NCBI RefSeq assembly: GCF_020092905.1
Contig: NZ_JAGSGB010000002.1
Span: 310,001 to 374,000 of the forward strand
DNA: 64,000 nt
Reading direction: 5' to 3'
Source: Pacificimonas aurantium
GTDB lineage: Bacteria; Pseudomonadota; Alphaproteobacteria; Sphingomonadales; Sphingomonadaceae
Made by a program: the position numbers and the translations under genes. Of this stretch, positions 1 to 7,638 are shown one piece after another (position 1 is the stretch's first letter; each line of letters opens with the position of its first letter). The notes beneath the pieces were generated by a model. The model saw only the letters and a program-made list of their open reading frames with translations. It did not search any database and was not told the origin of the DNA.

Positions 1-707
1 AGGCCGGCGCGCAGCACCATGCCGCCACCGTCACCCGTACAGGTATGCGCCGAGGTGGCCGAGAAATAGGCGCGGCCATAACCGCCGGTTGCCAGCACTG
101 TGTTGTGCGAGCGGAAGCGGTGGATCTGGCCGGTCTCCATCTCCAGCGCAATGACGCCGCGGCACGTGCCGTCGTCGTCCATGATCAGGTCGAGCGCGAA
201 GAATTCGATGAAGAAGTCCGCATCGAACCGCAGCGACTGCTGATAGAGCGCGTGAAGCATGGCGTGGCCGGTCCGGTCGGCCGCCGCGCAGGTACGCTGC
301 GCCGCGGGGCCTTCGCCCATATTTTGCGTCATGCCGCCAAAGGCGCGCTGATAGATTTTGCCTTCGGGCGTCCGGCTGAACGGCACGCCGAAATGCTCGA
401 GTTCGTAGACAGCCGCCGGCGCCTCGCGGCAAAGATATTCGATGGCGTCCTGGTCGCCCAGCCAGTCCGACCCTTTTACGGTGTCGTACATATGCCAGGT
501 CCAGTGGTCGGGGCCCATATTCCCGAGGCTTGCGGCGATGCCGCCCTGCGCCGCGACGGTATGCGACCGGGTCGGAAAGACCTTCGTGATGCAGGCCGTC
601 TTCAGGCCCGTTTCGGCGATACCCATGGTCGCGCGCAGGCCCGAGCCGCCGGCGCCGACAACCACGGCGTCATAGGTGTGATCGATGATGGGATAGGCGT
701 CGCTCAT
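1..707 (-). CDS. sdhA: succinate dehydrogenase flavoprotein subunit (3'-truncated by window edge)
   Basis: About 235 N-terminal residues lie in the window; the rest of a roughly 600-residue protein is beyond the left edge. The subunit oxidises succinate to fumarate in complex II and passes electrons through the Fe-S subunit to quinone. A dinucleotide-binding glycine motif (VVGAGGSG) lies at residues 16-23. The SHTVAAQGG motif contains the histidine (about His49) that carries covalent FAD in this family. The ATG is 3 nt downstream of the sdhD stop, so the order sdhC-sdhD-sdhA is one operon. The Fe-S subunit sdhB is expected further left. The identity is firm; only the C-terminal capping region is unseen. 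Confidence 0.96.
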   Translation of the reverse strand, partial: MSDAYPIIDHTYDAVVVGAGGSGLRATMGIAETGLKTACITKVFPTRSHTVAAQGGIAASLGNMGPDHWTWHMYDTVKGSDWLGDQDAIEYLCREAPAAVYELEHFGVPFSRTPEGKIYQRAFGGMTQNMGEGPAAQRTCAAADRTGHAMLHALYQQSLRFDADFFIEFFALDLIMDDDGTCRGVIALEMETGQIHRFRSHNTVLATGGYGRAYFSATSAHTCTGDGGGMVLRAG

Positions 708-710
708 GCG

Positions 711-1094
711 TCAGGCCCCAAAGGCAATGGTAAGTACTGAAAAGATGGAAAGCGCGGCCCCGCCAAAGGCGAATGCCGTCGTCAGGAGCAGCAGGGCGAT
801 GCGCGTGCCGCCCTGCGTATAGTCCTCGATCATGACCTGCATACCGAGGCGCAGATGATAGAAGACGCTTAGCGACAGCAGCACCATCGGCACCGCCACG
901 AAGGGGTTCCGCAGCCACTCGATCATGGTGAAATGATCAAGCGTCGGAAGCGTGAAGATAGAGGTCAGGAACCAGGCGAAGAGGAGCAGGTTGGAAACCG
1001 CCGTCAGCCGCTGCACCCACCAGTGGTGCGCGCCTTCCTTGGCGGAGCCCAGCCCGCGAACCTGTCCAAGAGCAGTGCCTCTGCGAATCGACAT
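711..1094 (-). CDS. sdhD: succinate dehydrogenase membrane anchor subunit SdhD
   Basis: This is a 127-residue membrane protein with three hydrophobic segments (about 33-50, 63-83 and 97-120), the usual size and layout of SdhD. The HLRLGMQ motif places His80 where complex II anchors have the haem b ligand, and the IEDY that follows it is typical of alphaproteobacterial SdhD. The reading frame is open further upstream, but the ATG giving MSIRRGTALG is chosen because the upstream extension overlaps sdhC and is not membrane-like. It sits between sdhC (19 nt gap) and sdhA (3 nt gap). It anchors the catalytic subunits and helps form the quinone site. Confidence 0.93.
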   Translation of the reverse strand: MSIRRGTALGQVRGLGSAKEGAHHWWVQRLTAVSNLLLFAWFLTSIFTLPTLDHFTMIEWLRNPFVAVPMVLLSLSVFYHLRLGMQVMIEDYTQGGTRIALLLLTTAFAFGGAALSIFSVLTIAFGA

Positions 1095-1113
1095 AGAACG
1101 CCGCTTTCCGTGC

Positions 1114-1503
1114 CTAGAGAAGAATGAACAGCCAGAGGGCGGCCGTCGCCAGAATGGAGAAGACCCAGGTAACGGTCGCGCTCGTCTTCGATGTGCCGAG
1201 CTCCAGCCCCGCACCGGTGTCCATGGCAAGGTGGCGCACGCCCGAGGCCGCATGCTGGAAAATCGCCCAGCTGAGGCCGACGCCGACGATCACGCCGATA
1301 GGAGACCGCGCGACGGCGATGAAATCCGCATAGGCTTCCGGTCCCAGTGCCGCCGCCACCAGCCACCAGACGAACGCAAGCCCGCCCGCAACAGCGAGTC
1401 CGTTGCCGGTGACACGGTGTGTGATGGAAGTGACCGCATGAACCCGCCAGCGCCAGATGCCGAGATGCGGGGAGAGCGGCCGGACCTGCGGACGCGTCGC
1501 CAT
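1114..1503 (-). CDS. sdhC: succinate dehydrogenase cytochrome b556 subunit SdhC
   Basis: This 129-residue protein begins with the RPLSPHLGIWRW region typical of SdhC, then SITHRVTG, where a conserved Ser/His/Arg set lines the quinone pocket. Three transmembrane helices follow. The HAASGVRHLAMD motif supplies the probable haem b ligand (His84). It is the first gene of the sdhCDA operon. About 90 nt separate it from the stop of the next gene upstream, so the operon promoter probably lies there, but I could not identify convincing -35/-10 boxes. Confidence 0.94.
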   Translation of the reverse strand: MATRPQVRPLSPHLGIWRWRVHAVTSITHRVTGNGLAVAGGLAFVWWLVAAALGPEAYADFIAVARSPIGVIVGVGLSWAIFQHAASGVRHLAMDTGAGLELGTSKTSATVTWVFSILATAALWLFILL

Positions 1504-1593
1504 ATATCTGTCCCTGTTACCTGTCTTTTGCGGCGCTTATTGAGCGCATGACGTGCATCGCGCAACCGGCAAAGCGCCACACCGCGCGAAAGC

Positions 1594-2004
1594 CTAGCCC
1601 TTGCACTGCAGAAGGACGGTGCGTTCCAGCCCCGCATAACGGTGCACAAGGTTCGCGCGATACTCCTCGTTCGCCATCATACCGAGGAAATGCTCTTTCG
1701 ACGGATAGCGAACGATCAGCATCTTGTCCCAGTCGGTGGCGGACGTCCCAGGCTCGCCGATGAAAACCTGCTGGACGGGACCGTCATAAAGAACCTCGGC
1801 CTTGCTCGTGTCGCCGACCGTCACGGTGAACGCATGCTGGTAGCGGGCATACGCCTCCGAACCGGGAATATCCGCGTCGCCGTCGAAATCCTCCGGATAG
1901 GCGGCACGGTCGCGAAACTTGAGCATGTTGACCATGACGATCGGTCCCTTCGCCGGGCCGTCGCGAAGGGCGCGAACCTGGTCGGCGGTCGGATCGATGG
2001 TCAT
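1594..2004 (-). CDS. DUF1330 family protein
   Basis: This is a 136-residue soluble protein of the dimeric ferredoxin-like alpha/beta-barrel type. The signature is GPIVMVNMLKFRDRAAYP early in the protein, then an acidic loop and a MLIVRYPSKEHFLGMM segment before a final strand. DUF1330 proteins have no agreed biochemical role; some relatives are monooxygenase-like or decarboxylase-like. It is the last gene of a three-gene minus-strand operon with an APH-type kinase and a DUF6285 protein, overlapping the latter by 4 nt. That context suggests a step in the same small-acid or acyl-CoA pathway, but this is inference. Confidence 0.85.
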   Translation of the reverse strand: MTIDPTADQVRALRDGPAKGPIVMVNMLKFRDRAAYPEDFDGDADIPGSEAYARYQHAFTVTVGDTSKAEVLYDGPVQQVFIGEPGTSATDWDKMLIVRYPSKEHFLGMMANEEYRANLVHRYAGLERTVLLQCKG

Positions 2005-2366
2005 TCGGCAAGCTCCCTCAAACGCGGCAAAGTAGAAAATTTCGGATTGTCGACCGCCAGCCGCGCGGCGACGAACCCCGCCAGCCTCTTCAGCATGTCG
2101 GGGTCGTCGGGTTCAACCTCGCCGCTACGGATGCCGGCGGCGAAGGCCACCGCAGGATCTTCATCGGCCGAGCACCCCATTCTCTCCCGGTAATAGGCAA
2201 GTTCCGCCTCCCGCGGCTTCTGGCGTGCTTCCCGCGCGATGATCGCAAGCGCGTTCTGCGCGACCTTCGCATGGAATGCCTGCCGTCCCTCCAGCTTTCC
2301 GGAGATTTCGTCGATATACCCCGCGACCGCCTCGGCGAGATCTTCGATCTGAATACCCCTGCTCAT
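2001..2366 (-). CDS. DUF6285 protein, LvaB-like partner of the adjacent kinase
   Basis: This 121-residue soluble helical protein starts at MSRGIQIEDLAEAV. The ATG overlaps the stop of the upstream kinase in a TGATG arrangement, which fixes the start and implies translational coupling. It has no catalytic motif; it looks like a small all-helical accessory protein, ending RLAVDNPKFSTLPRLRE. Proteins of this type are commonly encoded beside APH-family kinases. In levulinic-acid degradation the analogous small protein LvaB supports LvaA kinase activity. The family assignment is made from sequence features and context, not a database search. An ORF starting further upstream is rejected because it lies entirely inside the kinase. 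Confidence 0.8.
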   Translation of the reverse strand: MSRGIQIEDLAEAVAGYIDEISGKLEGRQAFHAKVAQNALAIIAREARQKPREAELAYYRERMGCSADEDPAVAFAAGIRSGEVEPDDPDMLKRLAGFVAARLAVDNPKFSTLPRLRELAE

Positions 2367-3367
2367 CAGAGCGCCCCTTTCTGAAGCATGTAGATGAGAT
2401 CGGCCTCGTTTTCGGACACCCGCCGACCGATCGCCGCCCGCTCCACCGAGACCGCCTCCCCGGCCAGGTGCTGCTCGGCCATCTGCCAGCACACGATGCC
2501 CCAGCGAAGCGATCCGTACATTTCGAAGACCAAAGCGAGATCGCGGTCGACCGCCGGCCCGCCGGCCGCCTCATAGGCGCGGTAGAACTCTTCGCGCTCG
2601 CCGAAGCCGCCCACCGGCTTCTGCCAATTACCGAAGCGCCAGGTGTTGGTGCAGAGCCACCCGATATCGTTCAACGGGTGGCCCAGGCTTGCGCCTTCCC
2701 AGTCGAGTACGGACCTCAGCCCTTCCTCACCGACGATGAAGTTTCCCGACCTGTAGTCGCCGTGAACCAGCACTTCGGGCCCATCGTCGGGCAATCGTTT
2801 CTCCAGCCTGGCGAAGGCCAGTTCGAACACGGGAACGCCGCCGCCCATGGCATCGTAGGAGTCGCGCAGCCGCAGCAGGCTCTCTCGTGCGCTCATGCTC
2901 GTCAGGCCGAGCTTGCGGAAATCCTCGACCGGCAAGGAATGTATTCGTGCGAGCGCTTCTGCCGTCTGGCCGACCATTGCCTTCCGGGCAGCGGAAAATT
3001 CCTCCTTGCGCAGATAGCGGGGCGCCAGTGTTTCCCCGGCGACGAATTCCATGACGAAGCCCTCGCCCAGGTCATCCTCCGCGGTCAGCACATAGACGAT
3101 GTGAGGTACGGGAACCCCGCCCTTCTCCGCGCGGGTCTGGACCTCGGCCTGGACAGCACGGCTCATCCGTCCCGGCATCTGCGCCTGCGACTGCTGCAGG
3201 ACCAGCTGCCAGGACTGTCCGTCCTTTTCGGCGTCGATCAGGTAGCTCATGGAATTGGCGCCGCCCGACAGGGCCTTCACCCCCTCGATGGTGACATCGG
3301 CGCCCGCGGACTGGCTCAGCCGGGCGGCAAGGCGGCCTTGGACTTGTTCGTCGGTCTGTATGCTCAT
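2366..3367 (-). CDS. APH-family phosphotransferase, LvaA/ACAD10-11 kinase-like
   Basis: This is a 333-residue kinase of the aminoglycoside-phosphotransferase fold. The catalytic loop HGDYRSGNF is at residues 202-210 with catalytic Asp204, and the metal-binding DWE is at 222-224. The N-lobe carries the SGGANSMSYLI region typical of kinases that act with acyl-CoA dehydrogenases rather than antibiotic-resistance enzymes. It leads an operon with the DUF6285 and DUF1330 genes and is divergent from the chemoreceptor gene. By analogy with LvaA and the kinase domains of human ACAD10/11, a 4-hydroxyacyl-CoA is a plausible substrate. No acyl-CoA dehydrogenase is adjacent here, so substrate and pathway are inferred. 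Confidence 0.85.
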   Translation of the reverse strand: MSIQTDEQVQGRLAARLSQSAGADVTIEGVKALSGGANSMSYLIDAEKDGQSWQLVLQQSQAQMPGRMSRAVQAEVQTRAEKGGVPVPHIVYVLTAEDDLGEGFVMEFVAGETLAPRYLRKEEFSAARKAMVGQTAEALARIHSLPVEDFRKLGLTSMSARESLLRLRDSYDAMGGGVPVFELAFARLEKRLPDDGPEVLVHGDYRSGNFIVGEEGLRSVLDWEGASLGHPLNDIGWLCTNTWRFGNWQKPVGGFGEREEFYRAYEAAGGPAVDRDLALVFEMYGSLRWGIVCWQMAEQHLAGEAVSVERAAIGRRVSENEADLIYMLQKGAL

Positions 3368-3459
3368 CGTTAGCGGGTTCTTAATCCGTGCCGCTTAAAG
3401 CCCAAGCCGACCAAAGGACTAGGACCGGGTCGAAACAAGACGGGCGAAGGGGGCTCGCA

Positions 3460-4797
3460 TTGGCAGAGAATCTTTTTGGGGAGGTTCGATCGGTTTCCGC
3501 AGACGATCGCCGCGCGGCATTCCGGATCGACGAAAAAACAGATGCAGCGCTCGATCGGATCGGAGAGATCCTGCACGGACAGGCGCAGACATTCTCCCGA
3601 TTGTTCTGGGAACGCTTCGTCAGCCTGACGGGGCTCGAAATCGACCCAGCCGCGCTCGATAGCCAGATCGAGCGGACCACGACCTACAACCAGCGAAAGC
3701 TGACCCCGCCCGTCGACGAGGCCTGGATAGAAGCGGTACTGAAAAGGGGAACCAAGCTCTATGAGATCGGCGCCCCGCAGCATGCCGTCATCGGCGCTCT
3801 GGCAGCGTCGCAAGAGGCGCATGGGGAGAAAATCCTCGACGGCTTCGCCGAAACCGGCGACGGCATGGAGATGCTGCGTGAGTATCATAAGATCGCGCTG
3901 CTTGAGATCGAACTGATGAGCTCGGCGGTTCAACAGGGCCAGCTCGCCCGCTCCCGCCGGATCCTGAACAGGCAGGCGGAAAAATTCGAGCGCGACATCG
4001 CAACCGCCGTAGAGAGCGCCTCGGCAATGAGCCGCGCCGCCAAGAGCCAGTCGGCGGGGGCCGACGAGGTCACGCGGGACCTGTTGGCGCGTGCGGCGGA
4101 AGTCGCGGCTGCGGCCGACCAGTCGGCAACAGCGATGCGCGAGGCGGCCGAGACCTCCACCGGCCTGATCAAGGCCATCGAAGAAGCGCGCCGCGAAGTC
4201 GATGGCGCGACGGAGGTCGTCGATCATGCGACGGCGCAGGCAAATGACGCAGTAGAGGTCGCGGCCATCCTCGCAAACCACACGCAGGCGGTCGAATCGA
4301 TCGTCAGCCTGATCCGGGACATCGCCGGCCAGACCAACCTGCTCGCGCTCAACGCCACTATCGAGGCGGCGCGCGCCGGCGATGCCGGGCGCGGTTTCGC
4401 GGTGGTGGCGTCGGAAGTGAAGAGCCTCGCGGGGCAGACCGCGCGGGCCACCGACGAAATCGCCAAGAAGATCGGCGATATTCAGGCATCGTCCAGCCGA
4501 ACCGTGGACGTGAACCGCGCCATCCTGGAAACGGTGGACGGCGTCCGCGGCTCGGCCCAGCGCCTGCGGGAGGCAATGGATCGCCAATCGGCGACCGTGA
4601 CGATGATTACCGGTTCGGTCGACGAAACCGCGATCAGCGCGGACAGCATGTCGGAAGCGATCGCGACTATCCGCAGCACGGCGGAGGCGATCTCGCGCGA
4701 CCTCAACAACGCAGCGTCGTCATCCAGCGAGGTCGATGAGCGCATCGCGGCGCTGCAGGAAGGCGCGCGCCGGTTCATGCAAAGCTTCGCCGCCTAG
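3460..4797 (+). CDS. soluble methyl-accepting chemotaxis protein with globin-type sensor domain
   Basis: This 445-residue cytoplasmic receptor has no transmembrane segment. Residues 1 to about 160 look like a globin-coupled-sensor (protoglobin) domain. The C-terminal half is a chemoreceptor coiled coil, with the CheA/CheW-binding hairpin tip ([18 protein letters not shown] and [10 protein letters not shown]) around residues 291-319. The TTG start is preferred because a strong GAAGGGGG ribosome site lies 6 nt upstream. A GTG at 3388 is in frame but has no such site and would leave only 20 nt to the divergent kinase start. At the position of the proximal haem histidine (expected H-x-x-I-G) the sequence reads LYEIG, with Leu100. 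Haem binding is therefore doubtful. Confidence 0.88.
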   Translation: MAENLFGEVRSVSADDRRAAFRIDEKTDAALDRIGEILHGQAQTFSRLFWERFVSLTGLEIDPAALDSQIERTTTYNQRKLTPPVDEAWIEAVLKRGTKLYEIGAPQHAVIGALAASQEAHGEKILDGFAETGDGMEMLREYHKIALLEIELMSSAVQQGQLARSRRILNRQAEKFERDIATAVESASAMSRAAKSQSAGADEVTRDLLARAAEVAAAADQSATAMREAAETSTGLIKAIEEARREVDGATEVVDHATAQANDAVEVAAILANHTQAVESIVSLIRDIAGQTNLLALNATIEAARAGDAGRGFAVVASEVKSLAGQTARATDEIAKKIGDIQASSSRTVDVNRAILETVDGVRGSAQRLREAMDRQSATVTMITGSVDETAISADSMSEAIATIRSTAEAISRDLNNAASSSSEVDERIAALQEGARRFMQSFAA

Positions 4798-4966
4798 CGG
4801 CGCGGGAAGACGTCCGTTCGCTCAACGCATTCGAATGCAGGACCGCGTGCTATAATCACGCCCCTACCTCCCTAACCGTTCGAGGTGATCGGTTCGCCTT
4901 CCCAGTTTCGCCTTGTCGGTGCACTCGGCCGTAGCGCACGGTAGCCGGCTTGAAAGGCCGCTTCGC

Positions 4967-5824
4967 TTACAACCCGTGAGGCGGCGGACAAACTGGCAAA
5001 GGGCTTGGGGCCTGCGGAATGCCTTCGAAGGTCTTCAACCATCTCGCCTTTTGCAGCTGTGCCCTTTCATCAGGGGTAACGTCCCCAGCTCTTACTTCGG
5101 TCAACTCCCCCAGGCTCCGGGCCGTCTCGCCCACAAGCGGATAGCCCCACTCGCGCATTTGTGATGCAGAAAGGACGGTCCCGGCGAATTGGGATCTGTA
5201 GCCAAGGCTCTCGAACGCCTCGGAACCCGAGTTAATAATCTCACTACCGATGCATTCCGGAATCATCGCATCGAACGGCCGGGTCGTCACGTCTGGCGAA
5301 ATGTCATGCTCATCTAAGAATTCTCCGACAGAATGGGCTTGTCTTGCAATCCATTCGGTCCAGCTTGCTTCGTATCCTTCCGCCGCGCGACTTAGCGCTT
5401 TCGCCGAGTGATGCAGCTGAAGGACGTCTCGTTTATCTACGAACACTCGCTTCCCCGCAGCGAGAACGATCATCGCGCACGCAGACCAACAACTGTCGAC
5501 GACGACCACGTCTGCCTCGCGGTCTCTTATGATTGCTGCGACCTGTATAGACGTTTCCGTTTGTCCCCCGCCGCTTTTTATGTACAACGTATTGAAAGGT
5601 TTAGATAATTCGTCGGAACATTCTTCGATAAGACCGTACCTTATCGGACCGTCGATATATAGATTTGGAGGCTCGGAGAGGGCGTCGCCATCGTACTCGC
5701 CCGTTCCGATCGTAGTTCCGTTGTAGCGGCACGACCACTCAACATCTGGCGGCGCCCCAGCCTGTGGGGCGCCGCAACCGAACAACAGCAAGATCGCCAA
5801 TAATGCCAGGCTAAGCGATAACAA
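4967..5824 (-). CDS. lipoprotein with ClpP/crotonase-fold periplasmic domain (COG3904-like)
   Basis: This is a 285-residue predicted lipoprotein with a hydrophobic signal and lipobox LFGC (Cys17). The core resembles serine-protease-like ClpP-fold periplasmic proteins. An SGGG turn lies at 84-87, then a helix and the strand ADVVVVDSC. SCWSAC (Ser114) is a possible nucleophile elbow, and His138/139 is a possible base. The start is TTG, with GGAG a few nt upstream. The gene is visibly richer in A/T than its neighbours (for example around 5570-5700), suggesting separate ancestry. Function is unknown; proteolysis is possible but unproven. It is convergent with the chemoreceptor gene. Confidence 0.72.
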   Translation of the reverse strand: MLSLSLALLAILLLFGCGAPQAGAPPDVEWSCRYNGTTIGTGEYDGDALSEPPNLYIDGPIRYGLIEECSDELSKPFNTLYIKSGGGQTETSIQVAAIIRDREADVVVVDSCWSACAMIVLAAGKRVFVDKRDVLQLHHSAKALSRAAEGYEASWTEWIARQAHSVGEFLDEHDISPDVTTRPFDAMIPECIGSEIINSGSEAFESLGYRSQFAGTVLSASQMREWGYPLVGETARSLGELTEVRAGDVTPDERAQLQKARWLKTFEGIPQAPSPLPVCPPPHGL

Positions 5825-6167
5825 TATCCGCTCCGGTTTCCGCTACCGACACCATACCAACCCTATCGAAAGCGTTTCCAGCGCGATACCGCCATGGGCG
5901 AACGCAGGAGCAGGATCGACCCCAACGCCAGTGGCAACCGGTGATCTCCCGACCGCACCCGCGCCCTCGGTCTACTGTGCTTGAGGAGACATGAGCGGGC
6001 GCTTCGTTCGCACAAACGTCAAAGGAGGAGGACGGGTCCCTGGCTGGCGAACATGATGCGGCCGGTACCGAACGGACAGCTCATGATCGCCCGAGCGCCG
6101 CAAGCCGACATGCCGAACGCTATCCAACCGGAAAGAGAGGCTGAAAATGATCGACTTTTTAGCTGCG
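5825..6167. other. 343-bp gene-free stretch
   Basis: This lies between the TTG start of the lipoprotein gene and the 3' end of tRNA-Leu. I find no convincing ORF, RNA gene or repeat. A 22-codon frame starting at 5991 and a 30-codon minus-strand frame near 6030-6120 are not supported by coding character. The promoter of the lipoprotein gene should lie at the left end. No clear terminator follows the tRNA. Confidence 0.6.
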
Positions 6168-6252
6168 TGGTACCCCCGGCCGGAATCGAACCGGCAATCC
6201 CGTAGGAACTCGATTTTGAGTCGAGCGCGTCTACCAATTCCGCCACGGGGGC
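6168..6252 (-). tRNA. tRNA-Leu (anticodon CAA)
   Basis: An 85-nt cloverleaf on the minus strand. The acceptor stem GCCCCCG pairs with CGGGGGU, closing with a G-U pair. The anticodon stem CTCGA/TCGAG encloses the loop CTCAAAA, giving anticodon CAA. A leucine-type variable arm and T-arm GCCGG/CCGGC with a TTCGATT loop follow. The 3' CCA is encoded. It reads UUG codons. Confidence 0.96.
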
Positions 6253-6332
6253 CCGCCTTCGACGGTGCGGGGCGCTGAATAACCCGCAACAGGGCTCTTG
6301 CCAATCTTTGCGCGCCGCTCCACCTGCGCAGC

Positions 6333-7076
6333 ATGGCAGATGGCGAGCGCATTGCGAAACTGATGGCCCGGGCCGGCGCCGGCTCGCGCCGCGAAGTCGA
6401 ACGCATGATCGGCGAGGGCCGCGTCGCGCTGGATGGCAAGACATTGACCTCCCCTGCCCTAAACCTTCCCAGTCTGCGCGGCGTCACACTCGACGGAGAG
6501 CCGCTGGGAAAGGCGGAGCGGACGCGTCTCTGGCGGCTGCACAAGCCCGCTGGCACGTTGACGACCGAGCGGGACCCGAAGGGACGGCCCACTGTCTTCG
6601 ACAAGCTCCCCAAGGATATGCCGCGCGTTAGCACGGTTGGCCGCCTCGATTTCAATACCGAGGGTCTTCTTCTCCTTACCAATGACGGAGAGCTCAAACG
6701 CGCGCTGGAACTGCCGAAGAACGCAGTACAGCGTCGCTACCGGGTTCGCGTTTTTGGGGATGTGCATCAGGCGGAGCTCGAGCGGCTAGCCGAGGGTGTT
6801 ACCATCGATGGCGTGCACTACCGCTCGATCGAGGCGAATATCGATCGCAAATCGGGTCGCTATTCGTGGCTCAGCCTTGCGCTGACCGAGGGGAAGAATA
6901 GGGAGGTTCGCCGCGTTCTCGACCATCTCGGGCTGCAGGTGACCCGCCTGATCCGAACCGGCTTCGGGCCTTTCGAACTCGAAGATTTGAAGACAGGCGC
7001 GGTCGAGGCTTTGCCGCCGGCTGCGGTAGCGGAGGCACATTTGGCCATTCGCAGTTCCAAGGCCTCGAAGGCCTGA
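6333..7076 (+). CDS. rluB: 23S rRNA pseudouridine synthase RluB/RsuA family
   Basis: This 247-residue protein has an N-terminal S4 RNA-binding domain (about residues 4-55, RIAKLMARAGAGSRREVERM) and an RsuA-type catalytic domain. The active-site motif GRLDFNTEGLLLLTNDG puts the catalytic aspartate at Asp106. The later REVRRVLDHLG motif is also typical. It would isomerise a uridine in 23S rRNA helix 89; RluE- or RsuA-type specificity cannot be excluded from sequence alone. It is followed by rsmD after 19 nt, forming a two-gene rRNA-modification operon. Confidence 0.9.
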   Translation: MADGERIAKLMARAGAGSRREVERMIGEGRVALDGKTLTSPALNLPSLRGVTLDGEPLGKAERTRLWRLHKPAGTLTTERDPKGRPTVFDKLPKDMPRVSTVGRLDFNTEGLLLLTNDGELKRALELPKNAVQRRYRVRVFGDVHQAELERLAEGVTIDGVHYRSIEANIDRKSGRYSWLSLALTEGKNREVRRVLDHLGLQVTRLIRTGFGPFELEDLKTGAVEALPPAAVAEAHLAIRSSKASKA

Positions 7077-7095
7077 CGCAGGCGGCTGGGGAATA

Positions 7096-7638
7096 ATGAA
7101 GATCATTGCGGGTCAATGGCGCGGACGAACTATGACGCCGCCGCCGTCATCGACGACACGCCCCACGTCGGCGCGCGCCCGCGAAGCCCTTTTCTCCTCT
7201 TTGACCAGCAAGCTCGGAACCTTCGAAGGACTGCGCGTAGCCGACCTGTTTGCCGGTACGGGAGCGCTGGGTCTGGAGGCGCTCAGTCGCGGTGCCGCCC
7301 ATTGCCGGTTCGTGGAGAATGAGCCCCGCGCTCTTGCCGTCCTGAGAAGGAATGTAGCAAATCTCCGAGCGCAGGCGCTTTCGGAAATTCAGACGAGCGA
7401 TGTTCTGCAGGTCCGGCAGGCCACGGTCCCATTCGACCTCCTCTTTCTCGACCCGCCCTACGAAAAAGGTTTGGCAGCGCCCGCTCTGGAACGATTGGCT
7501 GAGAGAGGATGGACGTCGGCGTCGACTCTCGCGGTTGTAGAAACCGCGCGGGAGCAGACCCTGCAGCCGGTCGGTTGGAACATCGAAGGCGAGCGAATCT
7601 ACGGCGCTGCCCGCCTTAGCTTCCTTCGATGCCACTAG
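7096..7638 (+). CDS. rsmD: 16S rRNA (guanine966-N2)-methyltransferase RsmD
   Basis: This is a 180-residue class I SAM methyltransferase. It opens with MKIIAGQWRGR, characteristic of RsmD. The SAM-binding motif DLFAGTGALGLEALSRGA starts at about residue 50. The N6/N2-methyltransferase active-site motif DPPY is at residues 119-122. Length matches the family. It lies 19 nt after rluB. Its 3' end overlaps the convergent GGDEF/EAL gene by 23 nt, an unusually long tail-to-tail overlap. Confidence 0.93.
   Translation: MKIIAGQWRGRTMTPPPSSTTRPTSARAREALFSSLTSKLGTFEGLRVADLFAGTGALGLEALSRGAAHCRFVENEPRALAVLRRNVANLRAQALSEIQTSDVLQVRQATVPFDLLFLDPPYEKGLAAPALERLAERGWTSASTLAVVETAREQTLQPVGWNIEGERIYGAARLSFLRCH

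Noticed and set aside
3388-3459. Chemoreceptor start at GTG 3388
   Set aside because: It has no ribosome site and leaves just 20 nt to the divergent kinase start, whereas the TTG at 3460 has a strong GAAGGGGG site 6 nt upstream.
4827-4838. Perfect palindrome GCATTCGAATGC
   Set aside because: A single 12-bp palindrome in the gap between convergent genes, with no T-run and no repeat elsewhere that I could see.
5972-6250. Reading frames across the tRNA-Leu(CAA) region, including PPAGIEPAIP-type peptides
   Set aside because: These are translations of tRNA sequence, a common false positive, not genes. The same applies near 31130 and 45190.
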